From Bog-793 sp050013835 (GTDB lineage: Bacteria > Actinomycetota > Acidimicrobiia > Acidimicrobiales > Bog-793): a DNA stretch of 64,000 bases. Below the pieces are notes generated by a model that ran no database searches, had not been told where the DNA came from, and saw only the letters and a program-made list of their open reading frames with translations. A program made the translations under genes and the position numbers. Shown here piece by piece: positions 17,948 through 25,710 of this stretch. Position 1 is the first letter of the stretch. Every line of letters begins with the position of its first letter. The stretch is taken from positions 62,001 through 126,000 of the forward strand of contig JBEKEM010000003.1 in assembly GCA_050013835.1 (NCBI GenBank), read 5' to 3'.

Positions 17948-18122
17948 GGCTCATCACCCCCTGGGTAACCATTGACATCCGTTTAGGTTTCCGCAAGGAT
18001 ACCATCAATGCCATTTAGACGTGGAGATGCCGGTGTGGCCTCCGTGCCCTGGCGTTACAGCCCCATCAGACAATGAATGCTTCCCAAGTGATGAGCATTC
18101 TCGGAATCGAATCGAGGCGCCG

Positions 18123-18395
18123 GTGACCGTAGAGATCACAGCAATTCATCTGGTAGGCGGGACACGACATGAGCACATTGCGTCGGTGCGTTGGGTGAAC
18201 CCTTCGTCGCAAGAGACCGGTTCGTCAACGAGAGAGACGATGGTCGATTGGATCGAGAACAAAGGGGGAGCGGCATTCGTGACCGATGGTCAGAACACGG
18301 TGAGTGTTGCCGTCGTCGATGCCCACCCAAAGTATCTCCGCACGTATGCCGACGGTGTATGGACCGACAACTTACTTGCTCTTCCTCGATACTAA
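18123..18395 (+). CDS. DUF3892-like small protein
   Basis: A 90-aa protein if it starts at GTG 18123 (MTVEITAIHLVGG); an ATG at 18021 would add an unlike N-terminus. The sequence ITAIHLVGGTRHEHIASVRWVNP followed by TRETMVDWIE, VSVAVVDAHPKYLRTYADGVW and NLLALPRY is typical of DUF3892 proteins, whose function is unknown. It is divergent from the kinase gene and 13 bp upstream of another small gene, so those two probably form a short operon. No catalytic residues can be proposed. Confidence 0.7.
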   Translation: MTVEITAIHLVGGTRHEHIASVRWVNPSSQETGSSTRETMVDWIENKGGAAFVTDGQNTVSVAVVDAHPKYLRTYADGVWTDNLLALPRY

Positions 18396-18408
18396 GGAGT
18401 GATCGGTC

Positions 18409-18708
18409 GTGAGCATGTTTCAGCAGCCACGACAGCCTAACTATTGGCGCTTCAAGGCGCAGTCCTGGCTCCGAGACGTTGAACAACACCGTCAACCGTA
18501 CGGACTCGACCTGGCAAGTGCCGCCCGGAACAACCAAGCCAGCTTCCCGAAGACCACCATTCTCGTTGCCCTCAGTCAGATCACCCGCACTTTGGCCAAG
18601 TGCTTCGTGACAATGGTCATCCGGGATGCCGCTAAAGACCTCGGCTTCACCCTCAGCGACGCGGAGTTGAACGTTCTCGCGGATCGTCTTGCCTTCACCT
18701 CGGAGTGA
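18409..18708 (+). CDS. Hypothetical 99-aa protein
   Basis: Starts at GTG 18409 with AAGGAG 9 bp upstream, just after the DUF3892-like gene. The protein is soluble and mostly helical: YWRFKAQSWLRDVEQHRQP at the N-terminus and DAAKDLGFTLSDAELNVLADRLAF at the C-terminus. I do not recognise a family. The good ribosome site and close spacing to its neighbour support a real gene. Confidence 0.6.
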   Translation: MSMFQQPRQPNYWRFKAQSWLRDVEQHRQPYGLDLASAARNNQASFPKTTILVALSQITRTLAKCFVTMVIRDAAKDLGFTLSDAELNVLADRLAFTSE

Positions 18709-18924
18709 TCGCACGCGTTGGCGTTGCTGAGGTGTCAGGTGCGGTGCCAAGGAAACCTCCCGGTCGAGTCAACTCACAGTCGTTGACTCACCGAGCTGTT
18801 GCGCGGATCCCTTGAGCCCGCCAACACTAAAGACCGCCCTCTTTTCACTCCTCACCTGTGCTCCCCCGGTCTCGGGGTTGACCATCCTCGGCGACATCGG
18901 GATATCGTGATACCTTTCGGCATC

Positions 18925-19104
18925 ATGGTGGAGGCCGGCAACAAGGAAGCCAAGGAAACCCCTGAGAAATTCGTAAAGGTCCCCATTGGGTTGACCGAGG
19001 AGTTGTACGAATGGCTCAGGGACACGGCCTATCGGCGGCGGGTGTCGATGGCCCAGGTCGTTCGTGAAGCCCTGAGCGCTTACAAGATGAGGGGTGGCGA
19101 ATGA
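18925..19104 (+). CDS. Ribbon-helix-helix (CopG/Arc-like) small DNA-binding protein
   Basis: A 59-aa protein starting at ATG 18925. A basic beta strand (FVKVPIGLTEELYEWLRD) is followed by two helices (AYRRRVSMAQVVREALSAYKM), the usual RHH layout. Its stop overlaps the start of vsr (ATGA), so it is the first gene of the restriction-modification operon. It is likely the operon's repressor, comparable to control proteins of restriction systems, although those are usually HTH proteins. No ribosome site is obvious, so the mRNA may be nearly leaderless. Confidence 0.68.
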   Translation: MVEAGNKEAKETPEKFVKVPIGLTEELYEWLRDTAYRRRVSMAQVVREALSAYKMRGGE

Positions 19105-19550
19105 CCGGGCCCCTAGAAGCATCGGTGACGGACCAGGATTCGTGGGCGTCGTCGCCTGCGGTGCGAAATGTGATGCTGGGCAACCGCAAACGCGACACCA
19201 AGCCGGAGCTGGCGGTGCGGCGAGCAGTGCATCGACGAGGCCTTCGCTATACGGTCGCCGCCCGGCCGCTCCCCCAGCTCGCGCGAACGGCCGATCTGGT
19301 CTTCAGGGGTGCGAAGGTGGCGGTCTTCGTCGACGGCTGCTTTTGGCACGGTTGCCCGGCTCACTACAAGCCGCCCCGGTCCAACTCGACGTATTGGTTG
19401 CCGAAGATCCAGCGCAACCAGGCTCGAGATCGCTCAGTCGACGAAGCTCTGCGGGGAGCCGGGTGGGGTGTCATACGGTTCTGGGAACATGAGGACCCTG
19501 AGAAGGTGGCCGCTGCTATCGCCAAGGCAGTCCAGAGGAGGAAAAGGTAG
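19101..19550 (+). CDS. vsr: Very short patch repair endonuclease (Vsr)
   Basis: A 149-aa Vsr protein. Family hallmarks are present in order: VMLGNRKRDTKPELAVRRAVH, RTADLVFRGAKVAVFVDGCFWHGCP (catalytic aspartate and the zinc-site histidine/cysteine region) and LRGAGWGVIRFWEHE. Vsr nicks next to T in T:G mismatches made when 5-methylcytosine deaminates and so pairs with C5 methyltransferases. The methyltransferase gene starts at the very last base of this gene. It overlaps the RHH gene by 4 bp. Function well supported by family and context. Confidence 0.92.
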   Translation: MTGPLEASVTDQDSWASSPAVRNVMLGNRKRDTKPELAVRRAVHRRGLRYTVAARPLPQLARTADLVFRGAKVAVFVDGCFWHGCPAHYKPPRSNSTYWLPKIQRNQARDRSVDEALRGAGWGVIRFWEHEDPEKVAAAIAKAVQRRKR

Positions 19551-20692
19551 TGTCGGCAAACAGTCGCACCAAGCCGCGCTCCAGGCCGGGTGGCCAAGGA
19601 AGGAGGCGGTCCTTGCGCGCAGTTAGCCTATTCGCCGGAGCGGGTGGTCTCGACCTTGGCGTAGAGGCGGCAGGGTACTCGGTCGTCTTCGCGGTCGAGA
19701 ACGATGCAACCGCGACTGAGACGTTGAACCGAAACCGCGAGATCTGGTTTCCATCGTTGCCAGAGACGAAACCCTTGGACATCACCACGCTCAATCCGAA
19801 CGAGGTGATGAGCGGTCTCGGTGTCGGACCAGGAGAGATTGACCTCCTGGTAGGCGGGCCTCCTTGCGTTGCTTTCTCGAAATCCGGGTTCCATTTGGAA
19901 TACAAGCGGGAAGGACGCGATCCGCGTGCGAGCTTCCTGGATGACTATCTCCGCTTTCTGGATGCCCTAAGACCAGCCGCATTCATGATGGAGAATGTCT
20001 TTGGGCTTGCGTACCGCAACCACTCGGCTCCCTTCTTCGAGAGGTTGCGGTCGGGCGTGATGCGGCTCGGATACTCGTTTACCTACGAGGTCCTGAACGC
20101 AGCGGACTACGGAGTCCCGCAGAACCGTCAACGCCTTTTCGTCATCGGTGCAAGAGACGGTCAACCGCTGGGCCATCCACTACCAACTCATTGGGGCGAG
20201 CATGAAAGGCGCAAGCCACCAAGCAATGTCGGTGCGCTGCTGCCGCATGTGACAGCCGGGGAGGCATTCAAGGGTCTCAGAACAACGCCTGAGCCGGAGG
20301 AGTCTGTGAATGGCAAGTATGGGCACTTGCTCCCCGAGATCCCTCCTGGTGGAAACTATCTGCACTACACGGAGCATGAAGGTCACCCACATCCGCTGTT
20401 CGAGTGGCGATCGCGGTACTGGACCTTCCTTCTGAAGCTCGATCCGAAGCGCCCAGCGACGACGCTCCAGGGTCAACCGGGCCCTTACGTTGGACCGTTC
20501 CATTGGAAGAATCGCCGGCTCCGCGTGCCTGAGCTTAAGCGCCTCCATGGATTCCCAGACGACTTCGAGCTCGCTGGTCGTCGTCGCGACATCCAGCTTC
20601 AGATCGGCAATGCTGTCCCGCCACAACTCGGCAGGGTTGTGGCAGAGGCGATTCGCGACCAGCTCTGGAGCCAGTCGTCCCGAGATCGGTAG
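19550..20692 (+). CDS. DNA (cytosine-5) methyltransferase
   Basis: A 380-aa enzyme starting at GTG 19550. Motif I is SLFAGAGGLDLGVEAAGY, motif IV GGPPCVAFS with the catalytic cysteine, motif VI MENVFGL, motif VIII QNRQRLFVIG, and motif X at QIGNAVPPQLG. The target recognition region lies between about residues 200 and 300. It would protect DNA from the putative nuclease encoded convergently at 20752. The recognition sequence cannot be read from the protein. Class 2 DISARM systems also use a C5 methylase (DrmMII), but this gene sits with vsr and a nuclease and is 8 kb from the drm genes, so an independent type II system is more likely. Confidence 0.93.
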   Translation: MSANSRTKPRSRPGGQGRRRSLRAVSLFAGAGGLDLGVEAAGYSVVFAVENDATATETLNRNREIWFPSLPETKPLDITTLNPNEVMSGLGVGPGEIDLLVGGPPCVAFSKSGFHLEYKREGRDPRASFLDDYLRFLDALRPAAFMMENVFGLAYRNHSAPFFERLRSGVMRLGYSFTYEVLNAADYGVPQNRQRLFVIGARDGQPLGHPLPTHWGEHERRKPPSNVGALLPHVTAGEAFKGLRTTPEPEESVNGKYGHLLPEIPPGGNYLHYTEHEGHPHPLFEWRSRYWTFLLKLDPKRPATTLQGQPGPYVGPFHWKNRRLRVPELKRLHGFPDDFELAGRRRDIQLQIGNAVPPQLGRVVAEAIRDQLWSQSSRDR

Positions 20693-20751
20693 AGCGCAAG
20701 CGATGCCACTGGAGCCATTCCCGACAGTCGCGGAAGAGGCTCCGGTGAAAG

Positions 20752-21651
20752 CTAGAGCCGCGGGTCAGGGATCTCGGCCATGACCCTGCGAGTGATCTGC
20801 GCCAGGACGTGCGGGATCCCTTGGTGGCGGCACTCGTTTGCAACCTCGCCCCAGGGCCTGGTCTCAGCCTCTACCGAGACGTGAACGTTCACCTCGGCGA
20901 CGAACGTGCCAGTGCCAGCCCCCGGCACCCCAAGGCCTGGCACTCGCCGCGGCAGGCTGCGGAGAATGGCGAGAACTCGTTGGGCGCTGATGACGCGGAA
21001 GCTTGTCGAGCCGGGAGCGAGCGCCTTGAGCTCGTCCTCATGGGCGTCAAACAGCACATCGATATATCGATCCTGAGTTCTCTTGGCACCCACTCCGCCG
21101 TACCACGAGAACAGGTACCATCCAATCTCGAGGTCACCCTCGAGCGCATCCATGAACGCATCGACCTTATCTCGCAGGGTGAAGTCGACTAGGTCGACGT
21201 ATACGAGCGTGGGCACGCGCTCGGAGGCGCCGATCGCTTTGTATGCGCTTATCGGTACGCAGTCCTCCGGCTCCAGGCCAACGGTGGTCTTCGCGTTGCG
21301 GAACAACGTGCTGGCGACCTTGACGTTGATCGGAAGCTCCTGCCCGTCGCGTTGGAGGCCATAGTCTCGGTTCTCGCCAGCCTCGTGGTAGTCAACGACA
21401 GTGAACCCGTCGGCTTCGAGTGGGGCAAGGTGCTGCTCACGGAAGACGCGCTCGGCGATGGTGCCTACGACTAGGTTCTGAAATGCCTGATTTCGACCCC
21501 TATTCGGCTCGGGCAGCGCCGGGACGTCGGGGTCGCTCATGGCGGCAGCTCGCAGCTCGTCGCCGATCGCCCATCCCTCCGTGATGCCCAAACTGTCCAG
21601 GGTGTCGACGATTGAGCGCGCGGACAGACGCTGTATGTGCTCAAGATCCAT
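20752..21651 (-). CDS. Putative type II restriction endonuclease
   Basis: A 299-aa protein starting at ATG 21651; an in-frame ATG at 21750 gives an unlikely extension. It is convergent with the C5 methyltransferase, 59 bp apart. ENRDYGLQRDGQELPINVKVAST could be a PD-(D/E)xK core (D-Y-G, then I-N-V-K), with asparagine where E/D is usual. The preceding GRNQAFQNLVVGTIAERVFREQ resembles the helix that starts many restriction enzymes. I do not recognise a specific subtype. The call depends mainly on pairing with a methyltransferase and Vsr. Confidence 0.6.
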   Translation of the reverse strand: MDLEHIQRLSARSIVDTLDSLGITEGWAIGDELRAAAMSDPDVPALPEPNRGRNQAFQNLVVGTIAERVFREQHLAPLEADGFTVVDYHEAGENRDYGLQRDGQELPINVKVASTLFRNAKTTVGLEPEDCVPISAYKAIGASERVPTLVYVDLVDFTLRDKVDAFMDALEGDLEIGWYLFSWYGGVGAKRTQDRYIDVLFDAHEDELKALAPGSTSFRVISAQRVLAILRSLPRRVPGLGVPGAGTGTFVAEVNVHVSVEAETRPWGEVANECRHQGIPHVLAQITRRVMAEIPDPRL

Positions 21652-21805
21652 GGCTAGGCCGAGGTTAACCCGCCAGGCCGAAGTTGTGTATGAGCCACAG
21701 GTCAAATGATGACTGGAGCGAGAACCGCGATCGGAGGTAGTTGCAAACATCTGCCAACTAGACGCGACGACCAGCTTCGTTCATGCTGCCGACAGGAGGC
21801 TATCC

Positions 21806-22090
21806 ATGACCAAGTACGACGCCCTAACCGACTACCTGAACCAGCGCTGCGAGATCTCGTTCACCGTCAGCTTCGCCGAACTCGATCAGATCGTCGATCT
21901 GCCCGCTTCGGCGAAGAAGCACCGCGCCTGGTGGGCGAACAGCCGCAACTCCCAGCGGCATGCGAGTGCGTGGCTAGACGCCGGGTACAACGCGACGCCC
22001 GACTTCGTGACCGGGAGAGTCCTGTTCGAGCGAGGTAGCGATCAGGGCCGCGGCATCGGCGGATCGAAACGGCCGAGGGGTTTCGCATGA
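21806..22090 (+). CDS. DUF7662-like small protein
   Basis: A 94-aa protein with ATG 21806 and an AGGAGG-like site (gacaggagg) upstream. It shows LTDYLNQRCEISFTVSFAELDQIV, then ASAKKHRAWWANSRN and SAWLDAGYNA, a pattern I know from DUF7662 proteins often found near restriction or mobile genes. The role is unknown. The C-terminal end is basic and glycine-rich. Confidence 0.65.
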   Translation: MTKYDALTDYLNQRCEISFTVSFAELDQIVDLPASAKKHRAWWANSRNSQRHASAWLDAGYNATPDFVTGRVLFERGSDQGRGIGGSKRPRGFA

Positions 22091-22109
22091 GAAGCACACT
22101 CGCTGCGAA

Positions 22110-22289
22110 TCACCGTCGATGCTTGGGTTTCCATCCGGAGCTGCCTACGTGGAATGCCCCGCAAATCTTGCACTTGTCGCGGCACATCCGAGCCTTGCGA
22201 GATGAACGCCACCACCTAGCCTCGTCCATCGCCTCGCGCCGGGTTAGGCATCGCTTGCCCGTAGCACTGCAGACCTTCGCTTCTCCCAC
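22110..22289 (-). CDS. Small zinc-ribbon-like protein
   Basis: GTG 22289 gives a 59-aa basic protein with KVCSATGKRCLTRREA and RMCRDKCKICGAFHVG. Paired cysteines and the CKxCGAFHVG motif match short zinc-ribbon proteins common in actinobacterial mobile DNA. The frame extends upstream without similarity, so the start is uncertain. Part of its coding sequence (22203-22232) is duplicated at 24372. Confidence 0.5.
   Translation of the reverse strand: MGEAKVCSATGKRCLTRREAMDEARWWRSSRKARMCRDKCKICGAFHVGSSGWKPKHRR
22203..22232 (+). repeat. 30-bp exact direct repeat, copy 1
   Basis: Identical to 24372-24401. This copy lies inside the zinc-ribbon-like gene and encodes, on the minus strand, AMDEARWWRS. 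The second copy has no such gene around it, so the fragment was probably copied by a past recombination event. Confidence 0.7.
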
Positions 22290-22628
22290 CTTTAGATGTT
22301 CGCGCCGGGGTGTGTTAGCAGCGCTGAATAGCGACCCGGCCGCTCGGCAAATTGACCCCCAGGGAAATCGAACGGGTATGCGGATGTCCATCAGAGTCCA
22401 CAGAGCGGCTCTGACCAGGTGCTCGCGTCCGTGTTTGTCTGTCCGCGTCCAGTCGGGTCTGAGCGCTTGGCTACAGAAATGGCTGCACGCGGAGGTTGTC
22501 TGAGTGCCTCGCTGCTCATCCACTCCCGCCGCCCCTGGCTCAACGTCCAACACGTCGAGTTCGCCACGGTTTCGCGGGTCGCACCGGTCTCGACTCCTCC
22601 CACATAACTGCCATCCTGCTACTGCCTG
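22290..22628. other. 339-bp stretch with no supported gene
   Basis: The frame of the small zinc-ribbon protein stays open upstream on the minus strand, but the translation is low-complexity and unlike any family I know. No RNA gene, repeat or clear promoter is visible. Confidence 0.4.
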
Positions 22629-22889
22629 CTACAGGGGCTCGCCAGAGCGTTGAGCCATCTTCTCCGCGAGCCGCCGCCGTTTCTCGTAGTTCGGCAACGC
22701 GAGCGCAAGGAGAAGTACGAATACTCCCGCCGCGGACCAGTGCGCGCTGAACACGTTCATTGCCAGTCCAATCGCGAACACAATGGCGAAACCGACTCGC
22801 ACCACGCCGGCCGCACGACTCAGCGGGCCGATCGTTATGACGTCGGTCCCACCATCGGGCCGCGAGTACCGATAGACAGTTCGCCTCAC
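22629..22889 (-). CDS. Small two-helix membrane protein
   Basis: An 86-aa protein starting with GTG 22889. Two hydrophobic segments, VVRVGFAIVFAIGLAMNVF and AAGVFVLLLALALP, are followed by a basic tail (NYEKRRRLAEKMAQR). Codon choice and the charge pattern look like a genuine inner-membrane protein. No family is recognised and the function is unknown. Confidence 0.5.
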   Translation of the reverse strand: MRRTVYRYSRPDGGTDVITIGPLSRAAGVVRVGFAIVFAIGLAMNVFSAHWSAAGVFVLLLALALPNYEKRRRLAEKMAQRSGEPL

Positions 22890-23030
22890 GTGCCCAACCT
22901 ACAACTCGGCTGTTCGGACATTGCGAGGACGATTGTTGGGACAGCTGAGCGGTAGCCTCCCTAGATATGGTGGACCACCTGGTTGCGAAGCCGGGCTCTT
23001 TCTCGACACGCCGAACCTGAGTGGATCGCG

Positions 23031-23456
23031 ATGAGAGTCGGGCTCGTCGGCTGCGTGAAGTCGAAGCTCACGGTCGCGTCGGCCACGCGGGATCTCTATA
23101 CCTCGACGCTCTTTGTCGGAAGACGTCGATTCGTGGAGGCATCGTGTGATCGGTGGTTCATCCTTTCGGCCAAGTACGGCCTCGTCGAACCCGACGCGAT
23201 CCTCGAGCCGTATGACGAGACGCTGAAGACGGCGAGCCGAGCAGCGAGACGCGCGTGGTCACAACGAGTCCTCTCGGCGCTCGACACCGAGCTCGGAGAC
23301 ATCTCAGGCATCTGCTTCGAGACGCACGTGGGCGCCGAGTATCTCAACTATGGCGTCGCAGACGGCCTGCTCCAGCGTGGAGCAACCATCAAAAATCCAA
23401 CGGAAGGAATGCGCATCGGCGAACAGCTCAGCTTCTATTCGATGAAGCGATCATGA
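23031..23456 (+). CDS. DUF6884-like protein
   Basis: A 141-aa protein starting at ATG 23031. RVGLVGCVKSKL, LYTSTLFVGRRRFVEA, WFILSAKYGLVEPDAILEPYDETL are typical of DUF6884, a domain with a conserved early cysteine/lysine motif and often linked to nucleic-acid modification or defence loci. It is the first of three genes joined by ATGA overlaps (23031-24186). Catalytic role unknown. Confidence 0.7.
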   Translation: MRVGLVGCVKSKLTVASATRDLYTSTLFVGRRRFVEASCDRWFILSAKYGLVEPDAILEPYDETLKTASRAARRAWSQRVLSALDTELGDISGICFETHVGAEYLNYGVADGLLQRGATIKNPTEGMRIGEQLSFYSMKRS

Positions 23457-23635
23457 GCGACGTGAAGATTGTCGAGATTCGACTGATTGGAGAGTTCGAT
23501 TGGACGTCACCGACATCAGTTGTCGAAGGGTCTCGGACATGGCTCCATAACCTCGGACCGCACGAGAGACTCGGCGATGCCCCACCTCTTGGTGCAGAGG
23601 CCCAACACGGCGGGATCTATCCTGAACAGTCATGA
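23453..23635 (+). CDS. Hypothetical 60-aa protein in DUF6884 operon
   Basis: ATG 23453 overlaps the preceding stop and its own stop overlaps the next start, which makes translation likely. The protein (VKIVEIRLIGEFDW at the start) has no motif that I recognise. The coupling is the main support. Confidence 0.5.
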   Translation: MSDVKIVEIRLIGEFDWTSPTSVVEGSRTWLHNLGPHERLGDAPPLGAEAQHGGIYPEQS

Positions 23636-24186
23636 ACTCTGAGGAATGCATTCACGGCTTGACGCCTGGAACCTGCTCCTTGTGCAAGCAGGCGAGTTCG
23701 CCGTTCTCGAACTCGCAGCGAGCCAAGTCGCGTTTGACGCCGACCGCGGATCGCAAGACGCCTGAGAACAGCGCCGACTTCTTCGGGCACCCTTGGCCGG
23801 AATGGTTTCACATGTGCGACATCGCCACCGACTACATCCTCGAGCGGGCCGCGATCGGCCGGACCACGACCTACGGCGATCTCTGGTCCGCCGTCGAAGA
23901 GGGGCTGGGCAAGCCAATTGGCAACGCCTATTACCAGCGACCTCATCTACTCGAGTGGACCACGCGGCGATTCGCTGTCGCCCGCAAGCTCATGCTCAGC
24001 GCTCTCGTCGTTCGAGATGCTGAGGATCCCGGACCCGGAGCTGGCTTCTTCCGACTTGCTGCCGAGTTGGGACTTCTGCATGATGACGCAGCTCCCAAGG
24101 CTGGCGAGCCGTGGTTGGCGATGTCGTCAGTCCAGAGAGACTTCTGGGAGCGGCAGAGGAATGGGCTGTTCTCCCTGTGGAAGTGA
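23632..24186 (+). CDS. Hypothetical 184-aa protein with N-terminal zinc knuckle
   Basis: The N-terminus has CIHGLTPGTCSLC, a short C-H-C-C zinc-binding pattern seen in small mobile-element proteins. The rest is soluble and aromatic-rich (HPWPEWFHMCDIATDYI, YQRPHLLEWTTRRFAVARKLM). I do not recognise the second domain. ATGA overlap with the upstream gene makes it the third gene of the DUF6884 operon. Confidence 0.6.
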   Translation: MNSEECIHGLTPGTCSLCKQASSPFSNSQRAKSRLTPTADRKTPENSADFFGHPWPEWFHMCDIATDYILERAAIGRTTTYGDLWSAVEEGLGKPIGNAYYQRPHLLEWTTRRFAVARKLMLSALVVRDAEDPGPGAGFFRLAAELGLLHDDAAPKAGEPWLAMSSVQRDFWERQRNGLFSLWK

Positions 24187-24371
24187 ATACGCGAACCTTC
24201 GGGCATCGCGGTCAACGTCATCCGGCGCCCAATCGGACCCCACGCACAGACGGCCGCCCGACGCAGCGATCCCGCTGTCCGAACGAGACCACTCGATACC
24301 ATCGACCACCACAAGGTCTGTCGGCTCGTAGCCGTGAGCGTGGCTGACCTCGTTGATGGTTAGCTCCACGG

Positions 24372-24401
24372 TGAACGCCACCACCTAGCCTCGTCCATCG
24401 C
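24372..24401 (+). repeat. 30-bp exact direct repeat, copy 2
   Basis: Identical to 22203-22232. It lies in the 286-bp gap between the zinc-knuckle gene and the NERD gene. No other gene is supported in that gap; a short minus-strand frame at 24127-24384 overlaps a real gene and is not accepted. Confidence 0.7.
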
Positions 24402-24472
24402 TACGCGTGAGCAGCTTCCCTCGGACGCGTTCATACGGGCCCGGCACGAGCAGGATCGGATCATTCGACCCT

Positions 24473-25318
24473 TCAGGACAGAACCGTGGCAAGCCGATCA
24501 GCGACGTGCATCACGTCGACCTCGCTCAACGGTCCATCGGCAGCGATCATCTCGGCAAGCTTCTGGCCCCAGATGACCCAGGCGCCGCGGAGTTGGAAGG
24601 GCTGGGCAAGGAGCTTCCACTCCGCATCGATGAAGCAGAGGGCGGCGTGGACAGGGACGTCCGAACCGACAAGAGCGTTACGCACCGCCTCGACCTGCCA
24701 ACCGAGCCCGTCGGCAAGCTTGGTGCGGTCGCGTCCGTTGACGTAGAGGCGGAAGTCGGTCTTGAACCATCCACCCTTGTCTCGCCGCTCTACGAGCCCC
24801 TTATAGGTCTTAGCGTCAATGACCCAGACGCCGGATGCGGCAATCGCTATGTGGTCAATGTTCCCGCGGGTCCTGGGTACTTTGCAGTCGTGGAGGAGGA
24901 CCGTTCGGTCTCCGACACGTTTGGTCAGACTTCCTGCGAGACGTCGCTCCCCCTCCGAGCCCTTTGCCCATGCCCGAGTTGACTGCGGGTCGTCGGAGAG
25001 GAACTTCACGACGCCTGCAAGCCGTCCCCAGCGCTGGTCGATTTTGGCCTCTCTCCGCTGGTGTCGCTTCTCATACGCGCACTGGGCCGACGCACCGGCC
25101 TGTCCAACGTGCGGGCGCGTCGGGGCCACCTGCAGCGCTGTCTCCACTGCGGTCGGCGGGTCTGTCGGATCGCCCTCGGCATCGTTGTCAGAAGCGCAGT
25201 CCACACAGGTGACGGAGCGAGCGTCGGCGTCCCACCACGCCTTCGTTGACGCAGGAAGCGGCATCCCGCATCCACTGCAGGTGCCCGCGTACCGGAGTCG
25301 GATGATCTTCGCCGCCAT
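24473..25318 (-). CDS. NERD-domain nuclease-like protein with zinc ribbon
   Basis: A 281-aa protein. The N-terminus has a zinc-binding CSGCGMPL...CVDCAS pair. Residues 120-230 are a NERD (nuclease-related) domain: KGSEGERRLAGSL, then GNIDHIAIAASGVWVIDAKTYKG, with the D...DAK catalytic pattern of PD-(D/E)xK nucleases intact. NERD proteins are common in defence islands and plasmids; the substrate is unknown. The reading frame stays open upstream of the ATG for about 200 bp (see 25319-25710), though without a start codon. Confidence 0.78.
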   Translation of the reverse strand: MAAKIIRLRYAGTCSGCGMPLPASTKAWWDADARSVTCVDCASDNDAEGDPTDPPTAVETALQVAPTRPHVGQAGASAQCAYEKRHQRREAKIDQRWGRLAGVVKFLSDDPQSTRAWAKGSEGERRLAGSLTKRVGDRTVLLHDCKVPRTRGNIDHIAIAASGVWVIDAKTYKGLVERRDKGGWFKTDFRLYVNGRDRTKLADGLGWQVEAVRNALVGSDVPVHAALCFIDAEWKLLAQPFQLRGAWVIWGQKLAEMIAADGPLSEVDVMHVADRLATVLS

Positions 25319-25710
25319 GGGAAAGCTATTCTCGCCGAACCCGGAACGCTTGGCTTGGGTCCGGCGAAGCGAGAAGCCCGGATCAGAGCTCCTGTCCGCG
25401 AAGCGGCATTCAGCGCAACGGAACCCGCCGTTCTCGCACTCCCCGGCGCGTGGCGGGCCTACAACGCTCTCGCCCGCGTCGTCGATCCCCGGATGGTCTG
25501 GCCAGTCGACGAGGACGACCCGGCGGGGTGACCGTCACGGCGCTGGCACGCCGGTACGGACGCGTGGAGCCTCGCAAGCGCTTCAATGTTGCCCTTCCGG
25601 GCTGAGATCGTTAGAACGCCTCTGCCGCAAGCGACGACCTCGGACGGTGAATGAGCTGGGAAGAGTGCACAAGACGGCAGGCCGCGACGTGAGCGCGAGA
25701 GAATAAGGAC
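25319..25710. other. 392-bp stretch; possible decayed 5' extension of the NERD gene
   Basis: On the minus strand the NERD frame continues upstream of its ATG to a TGA near 25530 and reads VVLVDWPDHPGIDDAGESVV, then CENGGFRCAECRFADR. This looks like a real protein fragment with a CxxC pair but has no start codon, so it may be the remnant of a neighbouring gene. Nothing else is evident here. Confidence 0.35.

Noticed and set aside
19550..20692. DrmMII of the DISARM locus
   Set aside because: It is 8 kb from the drm genes, in opposite orientation, and is translationally coupled to vsr and next to its own nuclease candidate; kept only as an alternative.
24127..24384. Minus-strand 85-codon frame near the 30-bp repeat
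   Set aside because: Its 3' part overlaps the end of the better supported 184-aa gene, and its start falls at the duplicated fragment.
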